The notes beneath the pieces are model-generated. The model did not search any database. It saw only the letters and a program-made list of their open reading frames with translations, and was not told the origin of the DNA. A stretch of 64,000 nt of DNA. It comes from Sphingomonas sp. ID1715 (GTDB lineage Bacteria > Pseudomonadota > Alphaproteobacteria > Sphingomonadales > Sphingomonadaceae). The DNA lies in the NCBI RefSeq assembly GCF_013044515.1, contig NZ_JABEPR010000008.1, forward strand, positions 1-64,000, written 5' to 3'. Below, piece after piece: positions 26,270 to 35,517 of the stretch (its first letter is position 1; each line of letters begins with the position of its first letter). Both the position numbers and the translations under genes were made by a program.

Positions 26270-27543
26270 TGATTCCCCCCATTGGGCGCACGAGCGGTCA
26301 GTCGCTCCACTTGCGCGCGGGCATTCTGGTAATTGGCAAGCGCGTCGATCGCGGCGACCCGCGTTTCGGCGAGCGTGCGTTCAGCATCGAGCAATTCGAG
26401 CTGGCCGAACTTGCCCTCGCGATAGCCGATCCGCGCGATGCGGGCGGCCTCCTGTGCAGCCGCCAGCGCCGGCCCCGACGCCGCACGAGCCGTCGTTGCG
26501 GCATTGGCCGCCTGCGCCTGCGCGTCCGTGATCGCCTGTTCGATGTCGAGCGCGGTCACGCGGCGCTGCGCATCCGCCTGGGTCCGCTGCGCGGTCGCCT
26601 GCGCAATCGCGGCGCGACCATTGTTGAACACCGGGATCGGGATCGACACGCTGAACACCGCCGCCATGTCGTTGGTCGCTTCCAGGCGGCGGATCGACGG
26701 CCCGACGTTCAGGTCAGGCACGCGATTGGCGCGCGCGAGCCGCACGCCGGCTTCGGCAATGGAGAAATCCGCGTTGGCTGCCGCCAGCGCGAGTGTGCCG
26801 GTCGTGTTGACCGGTGCCAACGGCCCATAGACGTTCACATCGGGAAGGCGATCGAGCAGCGTGTCATCGAGCAGGCCGTCGATCGGCCGTCCGATCCGAC
26901 GCGCCAGATTGGCGCGGGCCGCCTCGGCCAAGCGAAGCTGCCGCTCCACATTGGCGTCGGCATTGATACGCGCGACATCCGCGCGCTGTTGCTCGAGTGG
27001 CGATGCCCGCCCTGCCTGCACGCGAACGCTCGCGGCCCGCAGCGCATCGCTGGCGATCCGGGCCTGATCGCGGGCTGTCATTACCCGGCGATCGGCCGCG
27101 ACCGCTTCGACATAGAGCTGCGTTACCTGAAGCCGGACATCCGCCGCGATGATCGCGGCCTGGATCTCGGCCCGGGACAATTGCGCATTGGCGACCGCGA
27201 CGCGGGCGCCGCGCTTGCCGCCTAGCTCGATCGGGATCGCAAAGCCGACCGTGGTTTCCGCGCTGCGGACCCCCCGATACGGCCCGGAGCCGATGACATT
27301 CTCGACTTGGCCTTGAACCACCGGATTGGGCCGCAAGCCGGCGACTGTGCGACCTGCACGGGCCGCGTCGATTCCAGCTGTCGCCGCTTCCGCAGCAGGG
27401 GCCGAACCGCCCGCTGCACTGACCGCTTGGTCAAGCGTGTAGACCGGCGCATCCTGCGCAACAGGCGCGGACGGTCCGACCTGCGCCTGCGCCATCGTGG
27501 CGCAAGACGCTGCGGCCAGCATGGCCGCGAGGATACGATTCAT
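26266..27543 (-). CDS. czcC: RND outer-membrane factor (CzcC-like)
   Basis: 425 residues: a signal peptide (MNRILAAMLAAASCATMAQAQ) and two OEP repeats with long helical segments (GIDAARAGRTVAGLRPNP; GYREGKFGQLELLDAERTLAETR), the TolC/CzcC fold. It forms the exit duct of the CzcCBA pump. First pump gene of the operon, preceded at 60 bp by a small His-rich exported protein. Confidence 0.93.
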   Translation of the reverse strand: MNRILAAMLAAASCATMAQAQVGPSAPVAQDAPVYTLDQAVSAAGGSAPAAEAATAGIDAARAGRTVAGLRPNPVVQGQVENVIGSGPYRGVRSAETTVGFAIPIELGGKRGARVAVANAQLSRAEIQAAIIAADVRLQVTQLYVEAVAADRRVMTARDQARIASDALRAASVRVQAGRASPLEQQRADVARINADANVERQLRLAEAARANLARRIGRPIDGLLDDTLLDRLPDVNVYGPLAPVNTTGTLALAAANADFSIAEAGVRLARANRVPDLNVGPSIRRLEATNDMAAVFSVSIPIPVFNNGRAAIAQATAQRTQADAQRRVTALDIEQAITDAQAQAANAATTARAASGPALAAAQEAARIARIGYREGKFGQLELLDAERTLAETRVAAIDALANYQNARAQVERLTARAPNGGNQ

Positions 27544-27603
27544 GAAAATAGGACTCCTGACGATGATCGACAGGGGCGCGCCAACGCACGCCCAAATCGG
27601 ACG

Positions 27604-27933
27604 TCAGGCTTGGGGGGGCCTCAAATGGACCATGCCGGTGCGGCCGTCGAGCGACGCAGAGGCGGAGATTGTCGGCTTGGGCACTGTGAGGACGGGGGTA
27701 TATTCCATCGTCGTGCGCGCAGGCACGCCGACGTCGTGTCCGTGACAATAATTGTGATGATGCGGGACATTCTTGTCCGAGTCCGATGGCACCTGATCGA
27801 TGTCACCGGCGGTATGGACCGTGAACTCAACGCCCGCGATGCTTCCCCCCGCCAGATCGGCGGCATGGGCCATGCCGGAGAAGCTGGTCAGGACCAGCAT
27901 CAGGCATGTCAGGAAAGGCAAAAAGGCTCGCAC
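27604..27933 (-). CDS. small exported His-rich protein at head of czc operon
   Basis: 109 residues: a signal peptide cleaved near AHAAD, a histidine-rich centre (KNVPHHHNYCHGHDVG) with one cysteine, and a proline-containing C-terminus (LRPPQA). It is comparable in size, order of parts and position to the proteins at 41063-41476 and 50473-50799. A periplasmic metal buffer or sensor is suggested by the histidines; the family name is not known to me. Confidence 0.75.
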   Translation of the reverse strand: MRAFLPFLTCLMLVLTSFSGMAHAADLAGGSIAGVEFTVHTAGDIDQVPSDSDKNVPHHHNYCHGHDVGVPARTTMEYTPVLTVPKPTISASASLDGRTGMVHLRPPQA

Positions 27934-27973
27934 TAGCTTGCCTCTATCACGGAAGGGTTTTCATGTCATTGCA

Positions 27974-29941
27974 CTAATTCGAACCAAGGGTCACTGAGCC
28001 GGAACCCGAGCGGGATCGGTCGCGCCCGTTCCAGGCGAACCCGACCGCAATGGCGACCGCCATCAGGAGTTGCGCCAGCACCGATTGCCAAGTGGGAAAC
28101 ACGCCGAGCATCGACAGCCGTGGCACGTCCGCGAGCGGTGCGATGTTGATAAGGCCGGCTTCCTGGAGCGCGGCGACGCCTTTACCCGCCAGCACGACGG
28201 TCAGGACCGCCATGAGCCAGGAGCTATAGCGGAAGAACTGCGCGATCGGCAGCTTGCGACTGTAGCGAAGCATGGCCCAAGCGATCAGGCTGAGCAGTCC
28301 AATCGCCGACCCGGCCCCCGCGAGAAGCATCCCGTTGTCACCTTGCGCCGAAAGCGCGGCATAGAACAGGATCGTCTCGAAGACCTCGCGATAAACTACG
28401 ACGAACGCCAGCCCGAACAGGAACCAGCCCGACCCGCCCGAGAGCGCCCGCGACATCTTCTCGCGAATATAGCGCTGCCACTGATCGGCCTGCGCCTTGC
28501 CGTGCATCCAAATCCCGACCGAGAGCAGCACGACCGCGGCGAACAGCGAGCCAAACCCTTCCGTCAGCTCCCGGCTCGCACCGCTGATCCCGATCGCATA
28601 GGTGGCGACCGCCCAGGTGATCCCGCCCGCGATGATCGCGCTGACCCAGCCGCCATGCACGTACCGCAGCGCCTCGCCGCGCTCGGCTTTACGCAGGAAC
28701 GCGATCATGGCGACAACGATGAGCAGGGCTTCGAGCCCTTCACGCAGCAGGATCGTGAACGCGCCCAGGAACGTGGACGCTTCGGTGGCGGCATCAGGCG
28801 CGAGCGCCGCTTCCGCATCGTCGAAAAGGCCGCCCAGTACTGCGACCTTCTCCGCGAGATCATCGGGCGACGCGCCCCGGTCGATCGAGGCGCGGAACTC
28901 CCCCATCGCGCCCTCGATTCGACCCATCAGCGTCGCGTCGCGCGCGGTGAGTGTTGGCTCGATCGGCTCGAACCCATCGAGATAGGCCGACAGCGCCAGC
29001 TCTTTCGCCATGCGCGCATCGCCGCGCCGCGCAGCCGCCACGCTTTCGGCGAGTTTGGCGCGGGCGACCGCGAGCGAGCCGGGAGCCTGTTGTATCACCT
29101 GTTCGGGATGACGACGCAGGAACGCGAGCACTGGGTCAGCCTTGGCGTCGCCGATCGCCGCGCCGAGCGCGGCCGGGGTGAGCGCGACCAGGGTTTTCAG
29201 GTCCGGAATGCGCCGGCGAAGGGTCGGGTCGGATTTCCAAAGCCGCTCGCCTTCGCGCGCCTGCGCATCCGTGAAGGCGAAGCTCCCGGCTCGGAATGCT
29301 AACGCCCAGCGCTGATCGTTGGGCAGATCGGCGAAGCTCTGCATCGCGGTCCCGTCGATGCCTTGCGTCACCACCTGATAGAGCGCGAACACGCTGCGCT
29401 GGCGCGCGCGCTCGGCATCGGTGAAAGCAATCGGGGGCGTAGCGAGCTTGGCGGCGTCAGGGCCACGGCCGTTGCCCGTCATCCCGTGGCAGGACGCGCA
29501 GGATTGTCGGAACAGTGCATCGCTGGAGACGAGGTTCGGAGCCTTATCGGGCGCGAGCGGCACCGGGTAGGCGCGCAACAGATCGGCCGCGAGCCCGTGC
29601 GCCAATGTTGCCACCTGTTCAGTCGGTCCCTTTTCCGCGATCACCGCCTGGAGGTTGGCAGCCCGCTGGATGAGGGCTTGACGCTCCGGCTTCGCCGGCA
29701 GGCCCTGAAGCCGTGTCGAGACCGACGCGGCGAACTCCGTCATCTCGGCATATTCCGACGTGCTCTTGATCCGACCGTTGGCGACCGCGCCGCCATAATC
29801 GACGGCCATATAGTCGAGCAGCCGCCATGCGGTTTGCACGTCGCCGGGTTCGGCGATTGCCGCAGCAGGGATCAGCAGCGCCGCGAGCGCGGAGAGCAGC
29901 CGCAACGAGAGCATTGCCCGGATCAACGCGAGCAGACGCAC
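27974..29941 (-). CDS. cytochrome c - FTR1 iron/lead permease fusion (PbrT-like)
   Basis: 655 residues. A signal peptide (ALLIPAAAIAEPG) is followed by a cytochrome c domain with CASCH at residues 148-152, a helical linker, then a seven-helix FTR1 domain with REGLEALL and REVFETILF, the two family metal-binding RExxE motifs. This fusion matches PbrT of lead-resistance operons, which imports Pb(II), and related Fe(II) oxidase-permeases. GTG 29941 overlaps the CDF stop; ATG 29914 is an alternative. The neighbouring CDF and MerR-type genes support a Pb/Cd role. Confidence 0.88.
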   Translation of the reverse strand: MRLLALIRAMLSLRLLSALAALLIPAAAIAEPGDVQTAWRLLDYMAVDYGGAVANGRIKSTSEYAEMTEFAASVSTRLQGLPAKPERQALIQRAANLQAVIAEKGPTEQVATLAHGLAADLLRAYPVPLAPDKAPNLVSSDALFRQSCASCHGMTGNGRGPDAAKLATPPIAFTDAERARQRSVFALYQVVTQGIDGTAMQSFADLPNDQRWALAFRAGSFAFTDAQAREGERLWKSDPTLRRRIPDLKTLVALTPAALGAAIGDAKADPVLAFLRRHPEQVIQQAPGSLAVARAKLAESVAAARRGDARMAKELALSAYLDGFEPIEPTLTARDATLMGRIEGAMGEFRASIDRGASPDDLAEKVAVLGGLFDDAEAALAPDAATEASTFLGAFTILLREGLEALLIVVAMIAFLRKAERGEALRYVHGGWVSAIIAGGITWAVATYAIGISGASRELTEGFGSLFAAVVLLSVGIWMHGKAQADQWQRYIREKMSRALSGGSGWFLFGLAFVVVYREVFETILFYAALSAQGDNGMLLAGAGSAIGLLSLIAWAMLRYSRKLPIAQFFRYSSWLMAVLTVVLAGKGVAALQEAGLINIAPLADVPRLSMLGVFPTWQSVLAQLLMAVAIAVGFAWNGRDRSRSGSGSVTLGSN

Positions 29942-30567
29942 TACCGCTCTCCCAATTCGCGCCGAGCGCCAGTGACGATTTCATAAGCGGAGTGGAGGAA
30001 CAGGAGGGCGATGAGGCCGGCGACGGCGAGGTCCGGCCAGGCGCTTCCTGTCCACGCCACCAGACCGGCCGCGGCGATCACCGCCACGTTGGCGAGCGCG
30101 TCGTTGCGGCTGAACAGCCAGATCGCGCGAACATTGGCGTCCCCTTCCCGGAAACGCGCAAGCACCAAGGCGGACACGACATTGATCGCGAGCGCGACAA
30201 CGCCGATTGTGCCCATCAGTTCGGCATCGGGCGCGGTTGCGTTCAGGGCGCGCCAAATCGCGAAACCGATTACGCCCACGCCAAGCGCACCGAGAAACAA
30301 CCCCTGCGTCAGCGCGACCTTTGCCCTCGCCCGTGCGGACCAGGCAAGCGCGAGAAGACCGATAAGGCTGATCGACCCGTCCCCGAGAAAATCGAGGGAA
30401 TCCGCTTTCAGCGCTTGGCTATCGGCGATGAACCCGCCGAACAGCTCGGCGACTCCGAAGCCGAGGTTGAGCACCACGACGGTCAGCAGCGCACGGCGAT
30501 AGGCCGGATCGGTTTGCGCGCGCGCGGGCTCCCCGTGGCACCCGCAGCTTTCGGTAGAAGCATTCAT
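29941..30567 (-). CDS. CDF-family cation transporter, short form
   Basis: 208 residues. ATG 30567 follows AAGGAAGG. The protein has a CGCHGE cysteine/histidine start, six helices, and CDF metal-site segments LKADSLDFLGDG and LFSRNDALANVAV. No C-terminal cytoplasmic domain. It resembles the CDF transporter at 19167-19775 in length and layout. It is transcribed from the MerR-type promoter at 30575-30605 and is translationally coupled to the FTR1 fusion, so import and export proteins are made together. Confidence 0.88.
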   Translation of the reverse strand: MNASTESCGCHGEPARAQTDPAYRRALLTVVVLNLGFGVAELFGGFIADSQALKADSLDFLGDGSISLIGLLALAWSARARAKVALTQGLFLGALGVGVIGFAIWRALNATAPDAELMGTIGVVALAINVVSALVLARFREGDANVRAIWLFSRNDALANVAVIAAAGLVAWTGSAWPDLAVAGLIALLFLHSAYEIVTGARRELGER

Positions 30568-30574
30568 GCGGCCT

Positions 30575-30605
30575 TCCTTACCACCTCCAGTCGCTGTAGA
30601 AGCAA
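30575..30605 (-). promoter_or_regulatory. MerR-family promoter/operator
   Basis: On the minus strand a TTGCTT -35 (30600-30605) and TAAGGA -10 (30575-30580) are 19 bases apart, the long spacer characteristic of MerR-activated promoters. Within the spacer CCTCCAG (30584-30590) and CTGTAGA (30594-30600) form an imperfect dyad. The adjacent MerR-family gene is divergent, as in cadR and pbrR systems. Confidence 0.65.
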
Positions 30606-30642
30606 GCGAAATGTGCGACACGTTCGCATAAGCAAGGATGGC

Positions 30643-31062
30643 ATGATGAAGCCGGTGATGATTGGGCAGCTCGCCAGCGAGACCTCGACGAAGGTGACGA
30701 CGATCCGCTTTTATGAGTCGATCGGGTTGCTCCGATCCGCCCCTCGCACGGCGTCGGGTCGCAGAACCTACGATGCCAGTGACATTGAGCGTTTGCACTT
30801 CATCCGCAACGGTCGCCGGCTTGGCTTCTCCGTCGACGAGATCCGTTCGTTGATGGGGCTGGCGCAGAACCCGGACCAGGATTGTGGTGCCGCCTCAGCT
30901 ATCGCTGCTCAGCACCTCAAGGATGTGGAGGAGAGACTGGCGCAACTCGCGGTGTTGCGGGATGAGTTGGCAATGCTCAGCCAGAGCTGCACCAAGGCGC
31001 GCATGGCCGATTGTCGGATCATGAAGGCGATCGGCAAAGGCCACCCTCAAGCCGATCAATAA
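30643..31062 (+). CDS. MerR-family metal-responsive regulator (CadR/PbrR-like)
   Basis: 139 residues. The N-terminal MerR HTH (MIGQLASETSTKVTTIRFYESIGLL) is followed by the dimer helix and three cysteines placed as in metal sensors: one in NPDQDCGAAS and a pair in SCTKARMADC. Spacing of the last pair is eight residues. It probably senses Pb, Cd, Zn or Hg and activates the divergent CDF-FTR1 operon. Start 30643 or 30646 (MMKPVM). Its 3' end overlaps the convergent protease gene by seven bases. Confidence 0.9.
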   Translation: MMKPVMIGQLASETSTKVTTIRFYESIGLLRSAPRTASGRRTYDASDIERLHFIRNGRRLGFSVDEIRSLMGLAQNPDQDCGAASAIAAQHLKDVEERLAQLAVLRDELAMLSQSCTKARMADCRIMKAIGKGHPQADQ

Positions 31063-32258
31063 TAATCGGCCAGCCTGAGCTCGCGCACATCACCCGAGGC
31101 CATCGTCAGCTTTACGAGGGTGCCAGCAGGCCGGGAGCGCACTTGCCAGAGCTCCCCACGCGTATAGTTCGCATCGATCGAATGGCCGTTCACCGCCACG
31201 ATCCGGTCGCCGACCGCCCAGCCAGCCTTTTCCGCGGGACTGTTCGCCGCCACATGAACAACGGTGAGCGCCGTTGGTGAGGCTGCGAGGCCAAGGCCGC
31301 TACGGTCCTTCAGCATCGGCAGGCGACGACGAGGACCGAGTGGCCGGAGCCACACGAATCCGGCGGTCACGTCGAACACCACGTCGAATTGAGCGATCAG
31401 CGGTAGGCCGACATTGCCAACCGTGCTGGTGGAGAGCCAAGCTCTCATCCCGAGTGTGGGGACGTTCGAGACGCCAAGCCCTTCGATGTTGATGTTCTGG
31501 ATCGTGAAAGCATCGTTGATACGCACACCATCGACGCCGCCGATCGCCGCGGTCGAGACGAGCTTCCCGTTCAACAGCCCTTGATCGCGGGCATAGGCCG
31601 ACGAGAGCATCAGCGCGGCCGAGCTGCCAAGATCGATCATCAAGGGCACGGGAGGCAAACCCGAGACGGAAGCTCGAATGAACAGCTCCTGCTTGGCACC
31701 GCGCCCGAGCGCGACAGCGCGCCAGTCGGGACCGGCGAGAAACGTGCCTGACTTGACGACCGCCATACGCCTTTTCGCGAAATCGAGCGCGATGCAGCTA
31801 CCCGTGAACATATCGGCACCGAGGAGGATATCGATCGGTCGTCCGAAGGCCGCCGACACTGAACTCAGATCACCAACGACGGCAAAGGGTAAGCGACGGG
31901 TTTCGCGGGCGAGCTGTACGTCGATGTCGCGGACCAGCAGCACCGGGGCCTTGGCGCTCAGCCCGCTAATCATGCGCCGCTCACCATCGTTCAAGCCGAG
32001 CTTCGCCGCGAGCGCCGTGCTCATGATCGACGCGCCGCTGCCACTGTCGAGCACCGCCCGCACCGGCACTCCGCGCACTTGTGCCGAAACAAGGAGGGTA
32101 TCACCCGTGCCGACTTCCAGCGGCTCCCATTCGAGGTGAGCCGCACCGAAGTTCCACGAGCCCGCAGACCGGGAAGTCTGTCGCGCGAGCGTTGGAGAAC
32201 CGAGCACCAAGCCGGTTCCACAGGCCACCAGCCGCGCCACTAATGAGCGTCGAGACAT
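31056..32258 (-). CDS. retropepsin-like aspartic protease with PDZ domain
   Basis: 400 residues. A signal sequence (MSRRSLVARLVACGTGLVLG) precedes two pepsin-like lobes with AVLDSGSGAS and MIDLGSSAAL as candidate catalytic loops; the first keeps the D-S-G triad and the second has DLGSS. A C-terminal PDZ domain (SPAEKAGWAVGDRIVAVNG) follows. Such proteins are periplasmic and poorly characterised. Start 32258 was chosen for the signal peptide; no strong SD is seen, and an open frame runs upstream to 32345. It is convergent with the MerR gene and sits beside the left end of a transposon. Confidence 0.75.
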   Translation of the reverse strand: MSRRSLVARLVACGTGLVLGSPTLARQTSRSAGSWNFGAAHLEWEPLEVGTGDTLLVSAQVRGVPVRAVLDSGSGASIMSTALAAKLGLNDGERRMISGLSAKAPVLLVRDIDVQLARETRRLPFAVVGDLSSVSAAFGRPIDILLGADMFTGSCIALDFAKRRMAVVKSGTFLAGPDWRAVALGRGAKQELFIRASVSGLPPVPLMIDLGSSAALMLSSAYARDQGLLNGKLVSTAAIGGVDGVRINDAFTIQNINIEGLGVSNVPTLGMRAWLSTSTVGNVGLPLIAQFDVVFDVTAGFVWLRPLGPRRRLPMLKDRSGLGLAASPTALTVVHVAANSPAEKAGWAVGDRIVAVNGHSIDANYTRGELWQVRSRPAGTLVKLTMASGDVRELRLADYY

Positions 32259-32489
32259 ACCGATTGCTTCAACACGGGCCGTCAAAAAGCCACCTCCAGC
32301 CCCCCGTCCGCAGGAGAGCAAATTGCGGTTACATGCTCCAGCCACTGGAGGAGCAAGTGCTTTTGGTGCGCCCGAAAATCCTCAGAAGCGCTTGGAGAAC
32401 TTTAGATGAAGGATGGTGCAGACCGCTTAGATGCCTTCCCGATAACGAACGGTTCCGGGGGACGCTGGGCCGATCGGGACCGCGAACGG

Positions 32490-32536
32490 TGTAAACGCTC
32501 GCGCTAAGTGGCGGCATTCTGATCGCGCTATTTGTC
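32490..32536 (+). repeat. left terminal inverted repeat
   Basis: 47 bases starting TGTAAACGCTCGCG and ending CTATTTGTC. It matches the reverse complement of 35516-35562 with two differences. It lies 11 bases beyond the resolvase stop. Confidence 0.9.
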
Positions 32537-32547
32537 GGCGAGCGTCG

Positions 32548-33120
32548 CTACGCGGCTACCGGCTTGGTCTCGGCCGATCGCACATAGGCGTAGAGTTTTG
32601 GCTTGGAGATGCCGAGCATCGAGCAAATCTTGGCGATCGGCATCGTGTTCTCGTGGTAGAGCCTGACGGGCAGGTCGCGCTTGTCCTTGCCGAGTGCGGC
32701 CGGCCGGCCACCCTTCTTGCCGCGAGCGCGGGCTGCGGTGAGACCGGCCTGGGTCCGCTCGCGGATCAGGTTGCGCTCGAACTCCGCCAATGCCCCGAAC
32801 AGGTGGAAGGTAAGCTTGCCCGACGTGGTGGTCGTGTCGATCGCCTCGTGCAGGCTCAGCAGCCCGACCTTTTCCTCGTCGAGGTAGGTCATCCATCCGA
32901 TCAGATCACGGAGCGAGCGGCCGAGCCTGTCGAGGCGCCAGACCACCAGTGTGTCGCCGGCGCGAAGCAGCTCCTTCACCTTTTCCAATCCAGGGCGAGC
33001 GGCAGTCGCCCCGGAGGCCTTGTCGGTGATGACCTTCTCGCAGCCGGCAGCCTTCAGCGCATCACGCTGGAGGTCCAGGTTCTGCTCGGCGGTCGATACG
33101 CGGGCGTAACCGATTTTCAT
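32548..33120 (-). CDS. serine resolvase of the 47-bp-IR transposon
   Basis: 190 residues: catalytic domain with IGYARVSTAEQNL, VVWRLDRLGRSLRDLI and EFERNLIRERT, and a C-terminal HTH (MPIAKICSMLGISKPKLYAYV). It is full length and divergent from the transposase; the 190-bp gap between them holds the expected resolution site. It would resolve cointegrates made by replicative transposition. It is only distantly like the other three serine recombinases of the window. Confidence 0.92.
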   Translation of the reverse strand: MKIGYARVSTAEQNLDLQRDALKAAGCEKVITDKASGATAARPGLEKVKELLRAGDTLVVWRLDRLGRSLRDLIGWMTYLDEEKVGLLSLHEAIDTTTTSGKLTFHLFGALAEFERNLIRERTQAGLTAARARGKKGGRPAALGKDKRDLPVRLYHENTMPIAKICSMLGISKPKLYAYVRSAETKPVAA

Positions 33121-33311
33121 GCGTAGGGCCGGTGGCGCCCCGATCGGGCGCGGTTTGGGAAGAAAGTCGTCATCGGCAGGTCTATGTTGCCCTAGTTTTC
33201 TTTACCGGGTAGATTTACGTCGAACAGGCCGGTTTGGCAACGCGAGCGGACTCGCATGGCGATGGGCAGGCAAATCTCCGTTTTCCTTACCTGCGACACG
33301 GACCGTCGGCG
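33121..33311. promoter_or_regulatory. divergent intergenic region, probable res site
   Basis: The stretch between resolvase and transposase is AT-richer in parts and has similar units TTTTCTTTACC (near 33196) and TTTTCCTTACC (near 33281). It is the expected place for resolvase subsites and both promoters. Subsites are not defined with confidence. Confidence 0.4.
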
Positions 33312-34712
33312 GTGACGCATCCGGCGCTTGTCCCGCCGCTGGCGATCGAGCGCTACCGCGTCCTTGAACCGCACCTCGCCGATGGCATCCCGCTCGCGGA
33401 CCTCGCCCGCACCGGCACGCTGAGCGAGCGGACGTTGCAGCGCTGGCTCGGGCGCTACCGTGCCGAAGGACTTGCCGGTCTCGCGCGTCTGCCGCGCAAC
33501 GATCGGGGCAGGCTGCACCTGCCGGAACATCTGGTCGAACTGACCCGCACTCTCGCCACCAAGCGCCCGCGACCCCCGGTCGCCGCCATTCACCGAAAGG
33601 TGCAGGAACTCGCCATCGCGCATGGACACCGAACCCCCAGCTATGCGGCCGTCGCGCGTGTCGTCAGGGCGATACCGGCAAGCCAGATCGCCGCAGCCTC
33701 CGATCCGGCCGTCTACCGCGACCAGCACGAGCTAGTGCATCGGCGCGAAGCCGCGACCTCGAACGAGATGTGGCAGGCCGATCATACCGTTCTCGACATT
33801 CTCGTGCTCGATGATGCCGGAACCCCGGTGCGTCCTTGGCTGACCGTCATCGTTGACGATCACAGCCGAGCCATCGCCGGTTACTTCCTCAGCCTCGATG
33901 CCCCCAGTGCCCTCAACACGGCGCTCGCCTTGCGGCAGGCGATCTGGCGCAAGCCCAATCCCGAATGGATCGTCAGCGGCATTCCCGAACAGCTTTACGT
34001 CGACAACGGCTCGGATTTCATCTCCGAGCATATCGAGCAGGCGTGCATCGCCCTCAAAATCCGCCTCATCCATTCGCTGCCGGGGCGTCCTCGCGGGCGC
34101 GGCAAGATCGAGCGGCTGTTCCGCACCATCAACGACATGTTCCTGCCCGACCTGCCCGGCCACCTGATCGCGGGCAAGCCGCTGTCGGCGCCAGTGCTCA
34201 CGCTCGACGAGCTGCGCGCCCGCTTCGAGGCGTTCGTGTGCGGCGTCTATCATCGTCGCCCGCATGGCAGCACCGGCGAACCGCCGATCACGCGCTGGCA
34301 GAAGGGCGGGTTCCTGCCCGCAATGCCCGACAGCCTTGAACAGCTCGACATGCTGCTCGTGCACGTGCCCAAGCCCCGTAAAGTGCTGCGCGACGGCATC
34401 CGTCTGATGGGCAGGCGCTATGTCGAACCCACGCTCGCGGCCTTCGTCGGCGAGCAGGTCGAGGCGGTCTATGACCCCCGCGACCTGACCGAGATCCACG
34501 TCTACCACCAGGGCCGGTTCGTCTGCCGTGCGCTCAGCTCCGAGCACGCTGGGCACCCGTCGTTGCGCGCGATCCAGCGCGCCCGGCGCGGCGCGAAGGA
34601 GCGCGACAAGCAGGTGCCTGCCCCCACGGAGACCTTCGATGGCGACCAAGAGGATACGGCTTCCCGGCCCACCACCTACCGAGGGCTCCGGCTCTACGCC
34701 GCTGACGATTGA
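33312..34712 (+). CDS. Mu/TniA-like DDE transposase
   Basis: 466 residues from GTG 33312; the frame is open to TTG 33234, but the extra residues look non-coding. The N-terminal HTH (GTLSERTLQRWLGRYRAEG) precedes an rve core with WQADHTVLD, LYVDNGSDF and GRGKIERLF (DDE), and a C-terminal beta-barrel (EQVEAVYDPRDLTEIHVY). It overlaps the ATPase gene by 74 bases. It is a homologue of the damaged transposase at 2907-4319. Confidence 0.9.
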   Translation: MTHPALVPPLAIERYRVLEPHLADGIPLADLARTGTLSERTLQRWLGRYRAEGLAGLARLPRNDRGRLHLPEHLVELTRTLATKRPRPPVAAIHRKVQELAIAHGHRTPSYAAVARVVRAIPASQIAAASDPAVYRDQHELVHRREAATSNEMWQADHTVLDILVLDDAGTPVRPWLTVIVDDHSRAIAGYFLSLDAPSALNTALALRQAIWRKPNPEWIVSGIPEQLYVDNGSDFISEHIEQACIALKIRLIHSLPGRPRGRGKIERLFRTINDMFLPDLPGHLIAGKPLSAPVLTLDELRARFEAFVCGVYHRRPHGSTGEPPITRWQKGGFLPAMPDSLEQLDMLLVHVPKPRKVLRDGIRLMGRRYVEPTLAAFVGEQVEAVYDPRDLTEIHVYHQGRFVCRALSSEHAGHPSLRAIQRARRGAKERDKQVPAPTETFDGDQEDTASRPTTYRGLRLYAADD

Positions 34713-35517
34713 GTTCCTGGTCGAGCAGCCGTTCCTGGCGACCCGCGACCATGCCCGGTTCGTCGAGTTTGCCGAAGCCTGCGCGCACTACCGCTATATC
34801 GGCGTGTGTCATGGCCGGCCGGGCGTCGGAAAGACGCGATCGGCGCGCGAGTTTTCCAGCTTCCCCGACCTGGGGGAATATGCCGCGCTCCGTCCCATTG
34901 CCGCGCTCCTTGGCGAAAAGGTCGCTCGCTGCCGCGCCGTCTTCTACACCGTGTCGGTCAGCAACACGCCCAAGACGATCGACGCGGTGTTGGGCCTCAA
35001 CCTCATTAAGCTGGGCTATGCCCGGCTGACGGTCGCGGGCGGCTCGCAGGACGAAATCACCCATGACGCCGCCCGCATCGCCTGCCCCCTCGTCATCGTC
35101 GACGAGGCCGACCGCCTGACCATAAAGTCGCTCGAACATCTCCGCGACATGGCCGATCGCCACGGCTTCGGGCTGATCCTGATGGGTATGCCGGGCTTGG
35201 AGAAGCGCCTCGCCCGCTATGCCCAGCTCTACTCGCGGATCGGCTTCGTCCACGAGTTCAAACCGCTTACCGAGACCGAAATGCGGCTGCTGCTCGCGAC
35301 CCACGCCGGCGATTTCGGGATCAGCTTCGACCCGGCCCAACTCGACGCGATCGAAGCGCAGGCAGCCGTGATCCGCATCACGCGCGGCAACTTCCGGCTC
35401 ATGGAGCGCCTGTTCGCGCAGATGCGGCGGATCATGACCCTCAACCGCGTCGAGGAGGTCACCGCTGACATCGTTCAGGCCGCGCGCGATTGCCTCGTCA
35501 TCGGACCCGGCAACTGA
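34639..35517 (+). CDS. AAA ATPase, transposition partner (TniB/MuB-like)
   Basis: 292 residues with Walker A GRPGVGKT, Walker B LVIVDEAD and an AAA lid near IRITRGNFRLMERLFAQ. ATG 34639 follows GGAG. It would choose target DNA and stimulate the transposase, as MuB and TniB do. The stop codon lies at the inner edge of the right inverted repeat, so coding sequence and transposon end are tightly packed. Confidence 0.9.
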   Translation: MATKRIRLPGPPPTEGSGSTPLTIEFLVEQPFLATRDHARFVEFAEACAHYRYIGVCHGRPGVGKTRSAREFSSFPDLGEYAALRPIAALLGEKVARCRAVFYTVSVSNTPKTIDAVLGLNLIKLGYARLTVAGGSQDEITHDAARIACPLVIVDEADRLTIKSLEHLRDMADRHGFGLILMGMPGLEKRLARYAQLYSRIGFVHEFKPLTETEMRLLLATHAGDFGISFDPAQLDAIEAQAAVIRITRGNFRLMERLFAQMRRIMTLNRVEEVTADIVQAARDCLVIGPGN

